Assembly (NCBI GenBank): GCA_932294295.1
Contig: OW028584.1
Coordinates: forward strand, 35,845,969-35,909,968
Direction: 5' to 3'
Origin: Alitta virens
Lineage: Eukaryota > Annelida > Polychaeta > Phyllodocida > Nereididae
Length of the DNA: 64,000 nt
Shown: positions 32,696-43,871 of the stretch, piece by piece
How the letters are laid out: each line of letters opens with the position of its first letter
Position numbering within the stretch: position 1 is the first letter of the stretch
Made by a program: the position numbers and the translations under genes
Notes under the pieces: model-generated
Databases searched by the model: none
What the model was told of the DNA's origin: nothing
Seen by the model: the letters and a program-made list of their open reading frames with translations, nothing else

Positions 32696-34949
32696 TCTTC
32701 CTTTATAAATCTTCTTATCTCTTGGTACTGACAATTGTCTCTTATCATCTTCCATCATAAATCTTCTTATCTCTTGGTACTGACAAACGCCTCTTATCAT
32801 CTTCCATCATAAATCTTCTTATATCTTGGTACTGACAATCGCCTCGTATCATCTTCCATCATTAATCTTCTTATATCTTGGAACTGACCATTGTCTCTTA
32901 TCAATCTTCCATCATAAATCTTCTTATCTCTTGGTACTGACAATCGCCTCTTATCATCTTCCATCATAAATCTTCTTATATCTTGGTACTGACTAACGCC
33001 TCTTATCATCTTCCATCATAAATCTTCTTATCTCTTGGTACTGACAATCGCCTCTCATCATCTTCCATAATAAATCTTCTTATATCTTGGTACTGACAAA
33101 CGCCTCTTATCATCTTCCATCATAAATCTTCTTATCTCTTGGTACTGACAATTGTCTCTTATCAATCTTCCATCATAAATCTTCTTATCTCTTGGTACTG
33201 ACAATTGTCTCTGATCATCTTCCATCATAAATCTTCTTATGTCTTGGTACTGACAAACGCCTCTTATCATCTTCCATCATAAATCTTCTTATATCTTGGT
33301 ACTGACAATTGTCTCTTATCATCTTCCATCATAAATCTTCTTATATCTTGGTACTGACAAACGCCTCTTATCATCTTCCATCATAAATCTTCTTATATCT
33401 TGGTACTGACAAACGCCTCTTATCATCTTCCATCATAAATCTTCTTATCTCTTGGTACTGACAATCGCCTCTTATCATCTTCCATCATAAATCTTCTTAT
33501 ATCTTGGTACTGACAAACGCCTCTTATCATCTTCCATCATAAATCTTCTTATATCTTGGTACTGACAAACGCCTCTTATCATCTTCCATCATAAATCTTC
33601 TTATATCTTGGTACTGACAAACGCCTCTTATCATCTTCCATCATAAATCTTCTTATATCTTGGTACTGACAATTGTCTCTTATCATCTTCCATCATAAAT
33701 CTTCTTATCTCTTGGTACTGACAATCGCCTCTTATCATCTTCCATCATTAATCTTCCTATATCTTGGAACTGACCATTGTCTCTTATCAATCTTCCATCA
33801 TAAATCTTCTTATCTCTTGGTACTGACAATCGCCTCTTATCATCTTCCATCATAAATCTTCTTATATCTTGGTACTGACTAAAGCCTCTTATCATCTTCC
33901 ATCATAAATCTTCTTATCTCTTGGTACTGACAATCGCCTCTTATCATCTTCCATAATAAATCTTCTTATATCTTGGTACTGACAAACGCCTCTTATCATC
34001 TTCCATCATAAATCTTCTTATCTCTTGGTACTGACAATTGTCTCTTATCAATCTTCCATCAGAAATCTTCTTATCTCTTGGTACTGACAATCGCCTCTTA
34101 TCATCTTTCATCATAAATCTTCTTATCTCTTGGTACTGACAATTGTCTCTTATCAATCTTCCTTTATAAATCTTCTTATCTCTTGGTACTGACAATTGTC
34201 TCTTATCATCTTCCATCATAAATCTTCTTATCTCTTGGTACTGACAAACGCCTCCTATCATCTTCCATCATAAATCTTCTTATATCTTGGTACTGACAAT
34301 CGCCTCTTATCATCTTCCATCATAAATCTTCTTATATCTTGGTACTGACAAACGCCTCTTATCATCTTCCATCATAAATCTTCTTATGTCTTGGTACTGA
34401 CAATCGCCTCTTATCATCTTCCATCATAAATCTTCTTATATCTTGGTACTGACAAACGCCTCTTATCATCTTCCATCATAAATCTTCTTATCTCTTGGTA
34501 CTGACAATCGCCTCTTATCATCTTCCATAATAAATCTTCTTATATCTTGGTACTGACAAACGCCTCTTATCATCTTCCATCATAAATCTTCTTATCTCTT
34601 GGTACTGACAATCGCCTCTTATCATCTTCCATCATAAATCTTCTTATCTCTTGGTACTGACAATTGTCTCTTATCAATCTTCCATCATAAATCTTCTTAT
34701 CTCATGGAACTGACAATCGCCTCTTATCAATCTTCCATTATAAATCTTCTGATCTCTTGGTACTGACAATTGTCTCTTATCATCTTCCATCATAAATCTT
34801 CTTATATCTTGGTACTGACAAATGCCTCTTATCATCTTCCATCATAAATCTTCTTATATCTTGCTACTGACAATTGTCTCTTATCATCTTCCATCATAAA
34901 TCTTCTTATATCTTGGTACTGACAAACGCCTCTTATCATCTTCCATCAT

Positions 34950-36800
34950 AAATCTTCTTATCTCTTGGTACTGACAAACGCCTATTATCATCTTCCATCA
35001 TAAATCTTCTTATATCTTGGTACTGACAATCGCCTCTTATCATCTTCCATCATAAATCTTCTTATATCTTGGTACTGACAAACGCCTCTGATCCTCTTCC
35101 ATCATAAATCTTCTTATCTCTTGGTACTGACAATTGTCTCTTATCAATCTTCCATCATAAATCTTCTTATCTCTTGGTACTGACAATCGCCTCTTATCAT
35201 CTTCCATCATAAATCTTCTTATCTCTTGGTACTGACAATTGTCTCTTATCAATCTTCCATCATAAATCTTCTTATCTCTTGGTACTGACAATTGTCTCTT
35301 ATCATCTTCCATCATAAATCTTCTTATCTCTTGGTACTGACAATCGCCTCTTATCATCTTCCATCATAAATCTTCTTATATCTTGGTACTGACAATCGCC
35401 TCTTATCATCTTCCATCATAAATCTTCCTATATCTTGGTACTGACAAACGCCTCTTATCATCTTCCATCATAAATCTTCTTATATCTTGGTACTGACAAA
35501 CGCCTCTAATTATCTTCCATCATAAATCTTCTTATCTCTTGGTACTGACAATTGTCTCCTATCAATCTTCCATCATAAATCTTCTTATCTCTTGGTACTG
35601 ACAATCGCCTCTTATCATCTTCCATCATAAATCTTTTTATATCTTGGTACTGACAAACGCCTCTCATCATCTTCCATCATAAATCTTCTTATCTCTTGGT
35701 ACTGACAATCGCCTCTTCTCATCTTCCATCATAAATCTTCTTATATCTTGGTACTGACAAACGCCTCTTATCATCTTCCATCATAAATCTTCTTATCTCT
35801 TGGTACTGACAATCGCCTCTTATCATCTTCCATAATAAATCTTCTTATATCTTGGTACTGACAAACGCCTCTTATCATCTTCCATCATAAATCTTCTTAT
35901 CTCTTGGTACTGACGATTGTCTCTTATCAATCTTCCATCATAAATCTTCTTATCTCTTGGTACTGACAATTGTCTCTTATCATCTTCCATCATAAATCTT
36001 CTTATATCTTGGTACTGACAAACGCCTCTTATCATCTTCCATCATAAATCTTCTTATCTCTTGGTACTGACAAACGCCTATTATCATCTTCCATCATAAA
36101 TCTTCTTATATCTTGGTACTGACAATCGCCTCTTATCATCTTCCATCATAAATCTTCTTATATCTTGGTACTGACAAACGCCTCTGATCCTCTTCCATCA
36201 TAAATCTTCTTATCTCTTGGTACTGACAATTGTCTCTTATCAATCTTCCATCATAAATCTTCTTATCTCTTGGTACTGACAATCGCCTCTTATCATCTTC
36301 CATCATAAATCTTCTTATCTCTTGGTACTGACAATTGTCTCTTATCAATCTTCCATCATAAATCTTCTTATCTCTTGGTACTGACAATTGTCTCTTATCA
36401 TCTTCCATCATAAATCTTCTTATCTCTTGGTACTGACAATCGCCTCTTATCATCTTCCATCATAAATCTTCTTATATCTTGGTACTGACAATCGCCTCTT
36501 ATCATCTTCCATCATAAATCTTCCTATATCTTGGTACTGACAAACGCCTCTTATCATCTTCCATCATAAATCTTCTTATATCTTGGTACTGACAAACGCC
36601 TCTAATTATCTTCCATCATAAATCTTCTTATCTCTTGGTACTGACAATTGTCTCCTATCAATCTTCCATCATAAATCTTCTTATCTCTTGGTACTGACAA
36701 TCGCCTCTTATCATCTTCCATCATAAATCTTCTTATATCTTGGTACTGACAAACGCCTCTCATCATCTTCCATCATAAATCTTCTTATCTCTTGGTACTG
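34950..36800. repeat. Higher-order repeat with 1,096-bp offset
   Basis: The rare CTCTGATCCTCTTCC variant occurs near 35,087, 36,183 and 36,916. Surrounding monomers agree at a 1,096-bp offset (21 monomers) from about 35,000 to 35,700, then diverge near 36,800. The third copy sits only 733 bp further on and its 3' flank is again related, so this end of the array has several overlapping duplications. Confidence 0.8.
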
Positions 36801-37983
36801 ACAAACGCCTCTTATCATCTTCCATCATAAATCTTCTTATCTCTTGGTACTGACAATTGTCTCTTATCAATCTTCCATCAGAAATCTTCTTATATCTTGG
36901 TACTGACAAACGCCTCTGATCCTCTTCCATCATAAATCTTCTTATCTCTTGGTACTGACAATTGTCTCTTATCAATCTTCCATCATAAATCTTCTTATCT
37001 CTTGGTACTGACAATTGTCTCTTATCATCTTCCATCATAAATCTTCTTATCTCTTGGTACTGACAATTGTCTCTTATCAATCTTCCATCATAAATCTTCT
37101 TATCTCTTGGTACTGACAATTGTCTCTTATCATCTTCCATCATAAATCTTCTTATCTCTTGGTACTGACAATCGCCTCTTATCATCTTCCATCATAAATC
37201 TTCTTATATCTTGGTACTGACAATCGCCTCTTATCATCTTCCATCATAAATCTTCCTATATCTTGGTACTGACAAACGCCTCTTATCATCTTCCATCATA
37301 AATCTTCTTATATCTTGGTACTGACAAACGCCTCTAATTATCTTCCATCATAAATCTTCTTATCTCTTGGTACTGACAATTGTCTCCTATCAATCTTCCA
37401 TCATAAATCTTCTTATCTCTTGGTACTGACAATCGCCTCTTATCATCTTCCATCATAAATCTTCTTATATCTTGGTACTGACAAACGCCTCTCATCATCT
37501 TCCATCATAAATCTTCTTATCTCTTGGTACTGACAATCGCCTCTTCTCATCTTCCATCATAAATCTTCTTATATCTTGGTACTGACAAACGCCTCTTATC
37601 ATCTTCCATCATAAATCTTCTTATCTCTTGGTACTGACAATCGCCTCTTATCATCTTCCATAATAAATCTTCTTATATCTTGGTACTGACAAACGCCTCT
37701 TATCATCTTCCATCATAAATCTTCTTATCTCTTGGTACTGACGATTGTCTCTTATCAATCTTCCATCATAAATCTTCTTATCTCTTGGTACTAACAATCG
37801 CCTCTTATCATCTTCCATCATAAATCTTCTTATCTCTTGGTACTGACAATTGTCTCTTATCAATGTTCCATCATAAATCTTCTTATCTCTTGGAACTGAC
37901 AATCGCCTCTTATCAATCTTCCATCATAAATCTTCTGATCTCTTGGTACTGACAATTGTCTCTTATCAATCTTCCATCATGAA

Positions 37984-38890
37984 TCCAATTCAATTGCAAT
38001 GCGGAACGAATGTGTGTTGAATGGTTGCGATGCAGCAATGGAAGCATTTGCAATGCAGTTATGAGACAGGTTGCTAAGAGGAAAAAGTATGCACAGTGTT
38101 TGCAAAGAGGCAGGTATAAAGTGAAGTAGTAATAGTATAGCTGTATCTAAATGGAGTATAGTTATATATATATAGTTGACATCCTTCTAAACATCTTCAT
38201 TTATGTAATGTAAAATAAATATGCCGTTGTCAATCACTAATAATGATTTACTTGGATCTCTCGTAAAACCAGGAGGGCACTCGATAGCGATACTATTAAT
38301 GTGTCTTAGAGTGTTCCTCCTGGCCTCTCATACACTGTATTAGATTATATTGATTGTTTAACTTTATTATATTATTGTCACCTGCATGAAGGCAAATAAA
38401 AATTCGTCTTGAGTCTTGATTCTTATAAATATAAAATGATAACAGGGATATTAAAGCTCCACTGTCTGTCAAAATTACTATTTTGTCAATGAGTAGTGTG
38501 ACATCATCATGGTTTGTTTAGATATGGAGTTTTGATGGTAGGTAATAGTATTAAGAAGTCAATTATTTTTTTCTTTTTGCAAGTGTAAATATAGCTAAGT
38601 AAAGGTTTAATACATATATGGATTATTGGGAATAATGGCAAGTGATTAGGTCCAAACACATGGCAATTAGATATATGTAGAGAAAAATGGCAGTCATAAA
38701 TATGATTAGAAAAAGTTGTATAAATATATTAAAAAATGCAGATATTGTAAATAGGAATGGCGAAAAGCAACATGGAGGATGAAGTAGCTGTGAAATAGAG
38801 AGAGAAAAAAGTAGTATTAGTAGTTAACTGTGGAAGCCAACTGGACCGGGGGTCAGAAATGTTGAAACACTTTTATATGCATGCATGTTT
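37984..38890. other. Unique AT-rich sequence next to the satellite, no gene seen
   Basis: The last monomer runs into unique DNA at CATCATGAATCC with no gradual decay. This stretch has no convincing exon. It contains a short TA tract near 38,165 and an imperfect hairpin (listed separately). It ends in an AATAAA-containing stretch near 38,395 that could be the 3' tail of an old retroelement. Confidence 0.5.
38270..38325. other. Imperfect inverted repeat (hairpin)
   Basis: CCAGGAGG and CACTC on the left pair with GAGTG and CCTCCTGG on the right, giving 13 paired bases with a small internal mismatch and a loop of about 26 nt. An AT-rich stretch with AATAAA follows about 70 nt downstream. The role is unknown; a retroelement 3' UTR hairpin is one possibility. 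Confidence 0.5.
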
Positions 38891-39020
38891 TGCTTTCTTG
38901 TGATGAGAAATTTTACTTCTCACTGGTTGCTTTGAGAAACCCCCTGGGAATTGCTGGTAGTACACGATCTGAACAATAGATGGACACAAATATGGCGACC
39001 ATCTGTGCATTGCAGCTCAC

Positions 39021-39093
39021 CTGCAATTATTTCCAAGGCTGAAATTATCTTAATCATGGACTTACTGAGCTCGCCACCTATCAGAATTTGCAC
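39021..39093 (-). other. Possible isolated coding exon, unrecognised
   Basis: On the minus strand a 73-nt segment lies between an acceptor-like ACTTCAG and a strong donor (GCAG followed by GTGAGC). It is open in one frame (begins VQILIGGELSKSM, ends LEIIA). The product is not recognised and no phase-matched partner exon was found, so this may be chance. Confidence 0.2.
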
Positions 39094-39282
39094 CTGAAGT
39101 CTTATACTTGTCATGCAGGTAAGAAAATATCATCGACACAGATGGTAACCAGGTGAATACGGTATTTTTTCAGGCAGGACATTAGCATTATTTGTTGATC
39201 ATGATCTTGCAAGTTGTGGGTCTTACGAATCAATGGTTTGGGTTGGCATTTCCATGACGATGTATGAGAAGTATCCGGGAAT

Positions 39283-39505
39283 ATATGATTTCCTTAAAAA
39301 CGCCATGCACGTGCGCATGTAAAGATGCCTGCATGTGCATTTAAAGGTGCACATGCAGGTAGAGATATATGCAAAAGTGCATGCACATGCATTCATGTGC
39401 ATTTTAATGTGCATGTGCAATGAAGTAAGCAAAAAGTGCATGTGCATGCTATGAGTGAATGTGCACTAGAAGGAAGCAGACCCACACTCATGCATCTTTC
39501 TTTGG
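39283..39505. repeat. TGCATG/TGCACATG-rich degenerate repeat, copy 1
   Basis: Dense degenerate TGCATGTGCA-like words with alternating purine and pyrimidine bases, a composition prone to Z-DNA. The left edge reads TATGATTTCCTTAAAAACGC, and the same edge appears in reverse complement near 42,840. This makes the block one arm of an inverted pair of dispersed repeats. Confidence 0.7.
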
Positions 39506-40979
39506 AATGTACACGCTATGAGTGGACGTGCACTAGTGGCACATCCAGACTTTGCTGAACAGGGGAGGGGGGCTCCCCAACAATTTTGTATATCTCCCCA
39601 GCCCCCACTCAACAATTTTATATCCAACAATTGTTATGTACACAGTGCGGCGGGTGTAAGCAGTTATCTACGGTGTGTGACAAACAGTGTAGGTCGGTGG
39701 GCCAATGCAACATCGGACAATTACATGTTTAGGCCTACTTGGCTGGGGGGGGGGGGGATCCAGTTATGGCATATATGAGATTTCTGGTGCCTTTCACTCA
39801 GCATCAATAGGGGGCATGGCAGGCAGGTTGCTAATTTTTTATTTAAAGCTGAACTAGTGTTGTTAAGGCAAATTTTAATGAGACACATGTCTAAATAAGG
39901 TGAGGTTCAATCGCGAGCAGGCAAGTTGACTGGGAGTAGGTCAAAACGGCTACCATAAGATGCCAATTAGCCAATAACTGTAGTAAGTTTATGATTTACG
40001 CACGGTGGTGCTTCAGTCTACAACAAGCCCCTGGTGTTAATATAGCTAACTAATTATCGTAGCATCGTGCCGTCTTCTTATGCATAACATGGCTCGTTGA
40101 TGAAAACTACAATTACCAGGACAGCCACCTAGATATTCTTAAAGGCCATTGAATGTATTGATGACCAGCCTGCAGCGTTATATTTCCATAATAAGCCATG
40201 TCCCAATATTTGCAGATACATATATAATTTTATTGAAAAGATATGATCATCATTGATACTTTGTCAAACACAATGAGTTGTAACTGATGGGGACCTTTTG
40301 ACTCTCTTGTGGCCTTAGAAGGCTGTAAGAGAGATCATAACCCTCAGTAAATACAACAAACATATAGCAACACCAAAAACAATGTTTATTGAAGACATTA
40401 TCGATCATTAATACATTATTGTATAAACTTAATGTTGAACCAACCATTGTACTACCAGCCCCACCTAGGAACTACTTTTCTGATGAAAAATCTGACAAGC
40501 CCAGTTCTATTTTAGAAATAGGTTACCACAGCAGTGACTGGCGATTTTTATGCTCTATTATAGTACCTGAAGATTAAAATTTATGAACAAAATAGTGCGA
40601 CCTTTGATCGATTTTTCAGAAAAACTATGAATAGTCAGATACTGTCAATTTTAAATTCTGTTATAAACTGGTGCATCAGAATCTTCCCAAGTAACTTTTC
40701 TCAAATTGTGTTTCCCAGGCTACGTAATAACATGAGAAATAATTAAGCGTAAGTGACTCCTTTCATTAAAAATTGAACATCAAAATCCTCTATAATTAAC
40801 ACAACTGACAAGAATGATAGACACAAGCACTAATAACAGACAAAATCCATTCACCCAGGCTGCCTACTACAGTGATTCTTCACTAGAACAGAGGCCTTTA
40901 TCAAGGAAGCAGCCATCCATAGTTAATGATAGTTTGCCTGAAGCAGTCATGTGTTGGCTGGTGGAAGTGTCTGCAGACT
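39506..40979. other. Non-coding stretch, no supported gene
   Basis: No convincing exon chain was found. A run of 13 G lies at 39,745-39,757. A plus-strand open frame of about 60 codons ending at 40,577, and a minus-strand one next to an acceptor-like CTCTTACAG near 40,335, have no recognisable product and no partner exons. Confidence 0.5.
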
Positions 40980-42627
40980 TCAGATTTTGTGTCTGACAAG
41001 TTGTTGACCTAAAAAATAAAATCACAAAAACATGACATCTCACATGCTCATCATGGGATTACGCATTTGTTAAGTGCAAAATGTATATACCAGGTGATCC
41101 AACAAACAGTTTCGGTTGTATGGATGAGGGTCATAAAATATTCTAATTGTTACTGTGTCACACACTTAAAAAGACAATTCAAGTGCATTTGCATAGATTT
41201 ACTACTAGTTTACTTATCTAACTACTCAAATATAAATGTCAAGCATAACAGCAGCAAGTGTATAAAGTTTACAGTCAAGTTTTCCAGTCAGTAGTTGAAG
41301 CATTACAATTCATTCTACATAATATTTCATGATACTTGAGTAATCTTTGTGCGTCCATGATTTGTCATTCTCATCACGTGATTTTATTTTTATTAAACAT
41401 TATTCTAAATTAAGACATTGCCTGGAGGACAAAATTTTTTGTAAAATTAACCAGTCTGGCCTAAGCAATGAAAAGCTGAGCTGAGCCCTTGGTTTAGTGT
41501 ATCTTGTGACTTCAAACAGTAAAAGCATTCTTTCAATTAAAGCAGTTCATCTGTTTTTTTTAATGAAGTTTAAAAACTACCTCCATTCTGCCATCCTAGC
41601 CAGAACAGCAGCGGCTGAGACTGTGACAAAGGTTTAAATGTTTTGAAAAATCTGCAAAACACAAAATAACAACATAAAATTCATGTACAAATCTGCACCA
41701 TAATTGACAAGAGGGCAGTATATGTACAGCCAACTGTGCCTACACAACAGCAGCAAGATGTAATAAATAAGTGCTTGCCACTGAAACTCTTGTTTTCCAA
41801 TTGATTACAGTCGAAATTTGTGAATTCGCAATACATTCAATTCGAAGTCTAATATTAAATTACAGAAAATCTTTTTTTAAGCATAACATACCAGGGGAAG
41901 CATAAGCAGAGGAAGGCTCTTCAGGGTGACTTTTCTTTCTGTTTGCAAAACAGGTTAGCCCGCTGGTTGGAACTTCATCCATCACCATCACCTGAAATTA
42001 TATGGAAATCTGTCTCACCATATGTATGCAAGGATAAATGGCACCTTAATTGTATTCATTACTTAAATATCCAAATAAGGTATTGTAATCACTGATCCCA
42101 TGTACAATATGATCTAGCTGTATTTTCGGCCATGGATGTTAGTGATATTTATTATATATTTTATTTTAAACTGCTTGTTTATTGTATTTGACAATTAAAT
42201 CAAATTTGACCCTTATTATTACTGTCAATAAAATATGTACTACTATTACCATTATTATCTCGAAAACAGTTACAAAACCAACCCCGGTAGCAAATCATTA
42301 CACCAATTAAGCTTATTAGGCCTAGCTAGTGTGGGGTAAACAAGTTTGTTACATATAAAATAGCTTTATAGGCCTCACCCCATTTGTAAACTTTTGATCT
42401 GAATGAGGTTTTGTGAAACTTACATTTCCAGAGGGCGCTGGAGTAGATTCGTCTGCCCCCTGGTGGATATTATATACATTTTTCAGATTCTCGTGCAAAT
42501 TTCGATGGGATTTATCTTGAACAGCGGCAAACTTTTTGTAACTCCTGATTAACGCAATAAAAGGGGTTGATCTTCGCTGGAGTGCATCATGGTAAATTCT
42601 AATCTTATATGCAATCCCAAAGTGTAA
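40980..42627 (-). CDS. Unrecognised gene, three predicted 3' exons
   Basis: Three minus-strand segments join in phase. Exon A, 42,627-42,424, follows a pyrimidine-rich acceptor (CCTTTTTAG), is open for exactly 68 codons and ends at GTAAGT. Exon B, 41,991-41,892 (100 nt), lies between AATTTCAG and GTATGT. Exon C, 41,008-40,980, follows TATTTTTTAG and ends in TGA after residues GQQLVRHKI. Exon A encodes a basic segment with helical, coiled-coil-like character (contains DALQRRSTPFIALIRSYKK); exon B is polar (VPTSGLTCFANRKKSHPEE). The family was not recognised. No start codon is available in frame upstream of exon A, so 5' exons must lie to the right, between 42,630 and about 43,750, and were not found. 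The support is splice-site strength and phase agreement, not homology. Confidence 0.4.
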
Positions 42628-42843
42628 CTAAAAAGGCTGGTGATGTTTTAAGCAAATGTAGTTGACATTCCAGGCATAACTGCACGTTTAGGTCTGAGGT
42701 GCACTTGCATATGCAATGGTAATTGCACATGTCATTGGCGGCTGCATATATGCCAATTGTGGCTGCATGTGCCAATGTTAGTTGCATATTCCATTCCAGT
42801 GGCATATGCGCATGTGCATGCTGTTTTTTAGGAAATCATATCT
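42590..42843. repeat. TGCATG/TGCACATG-rich degenerate repeat, inverted copy 2
   Basis: Reverse-orientation partner of the block at 39,283. Reading the minus strand from 42,843, the sequence goes from GATTTCCTAAAAAACAGCATG into GCACATGCGCATATGCC, matching the edge and the start of copy 1. It overlaps the start of predicted exon A of the unrecognised gene. Confidence 0.65.
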
Positions 42844-43780
42844 TATTGGAAGTATCGAGCAACCCTCCTCAATCTGAGTTCCAGCATTAAAGCAGGAGAT
42901 ATCAGGAACAGGAGTTTAAATTTTCTCGAAAAAAAAAAACATTAGAAAACTAACCCAGTGAAATTTCCGTCGTGAATAAACTATGTGAATTACCAAACAG
43001 ATCCCTACCACTAAGGACGTAAAGAGGAAAATGAAAAACTCAGAACTTCCTATGAACTACAGTATTAATTGTGTAATAAGATAATTCTATATTTAAAAAG
43101 GCACAATTATGTAAAAAAATCTTTTTATAAAATGTTAGCTCAGTATGATGTATGACAATAAAAATAAGGTGGCGCAATATACACAAACAGCATTTATTAT
43201 CAAATTCAGTATAATTTAATGAAATATCAATGAGAACATATACGCCAACAATATCTATCTTTAACTCCAATATATATATATATGTTTATGAAATACACTT
43301 GGATTAAAGGTATACTTATCACTGTTTATCATACTCTTATACAGTCTCACACATCTTTTGTTAACACGGTCAATTTCATAATTAATTTTCAACCAAAAGT
43401 TTTTTTTTAAACTTTTAGTGCAATTTCATGAAATGCAGGCTCGGCACAATGTATGCCAACAACAATTATTTTCAACTTCAAGAATTGTACGTAAGCATAA
43501 TACAATAGTAGTCATAGTAAAATGTTTATATTAAAGTGCAAGTGTAAACAGTACAATATTTACAAGTCTTCTAAATAACACCTCAAACCCAACAAGGATT
43601 TACAAGTGACTAAACATATAGCAATTAATTAACATCAACAGTAGGTTCTTAAAAGAAACATACATGAATAAATTTTCAGCTGTAGTTACTTTTGTAAAGA
43701 TATTTGTCAGAGACAATCATTTAAGAGACCTGGTAAGCCATGATAATTAAGCTTAAGAAAATCTCACTTCAGTTGCTAGG
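42844..43780. other. AT-rich intergenic stretch
   Basis: Contains short A and TA tracts and no convincing exon. It separates the unrecognised minus-strand exons from the 3' end of the methyltransferase gene and should contain the missing 5' part of the former if that gene is real. Confidence 0.4.
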
Positions 43781-43786
43781 TTTATT
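43781..43786 (-). promoter_or_regulatory. Likely polyadenylation signal of the methyltransferase gene
   Basis: AATAAA on the minus strand, about 85 nt downstream of the TGA at 43,874-43,872. Confidence 0.5.
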
Positions 43787-43871
43787 AAAATGTGATGAAC
43801 TTTGAAAAAAGATTCAATAATAATTGGAAAAATAAACATTTTATGATGATTCATCTTCAGTATTTTCAATT

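Larger units (their letters stand above)
1..37983. repeat. Satellite DNA array, 52/53-bp monomer
   Basis: The whole interval is head-to-tail copies of a 52-bp monomer (about 725 copies), continuing beyond the left edge. On the plus strand a monomer starts ATCTTCTTATCTCTTGG, continues TACTGACAATTGTCTC and ends TTATCATCTTCCATCATAA. Variation is concentrated at three places: TTATCTCTTGG against TTATATCTTGG; the centre (CAATTGTCTC, CAATCGCCTC, CAAACGCCTC, CAAATGCCTC or CAACTGTCTC); and TCATCTTCC against TCAATCTTCC, which makes the 53-bp form. Rarer length variants lack CTT (for example near 1,980, 4,385, 6,367, 14,258, 17,436, 19,937, 23,430 and 28,436) or gain three bases (near 1,410, 3,815, 5,745, 7,940, 11,230 and 13,683) and mark larger duplications. 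No unrelated insertion was seen inside. The two halves of the monomer share CTTATC plus a following TCTT, a weak hint of an older unit of about 26 bp. Confidence 0.99.

Noticed and set aside
1..37983. Dozens of 60-140-codon open frames in the satellite, on both strands
   Set aside because: They are periodic translations of the monomer that open and close with the 52/53-bp length pattern; no start context, splice structure or unique sequence supports genes.
1..37983. CRISPR-like repeat array
   Set aside because: The repeats are contiguous monomers with no unique spacers, no leader and no cas genes, in an animal genome.
39223..39447. Cys/His/Met-rich open frame of 74 codons on the minus strand
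   Set aside because: It is the translation of the TGCATG-rich repeat; the residue pattern follows the DNA motif and not a zinc-finger family.
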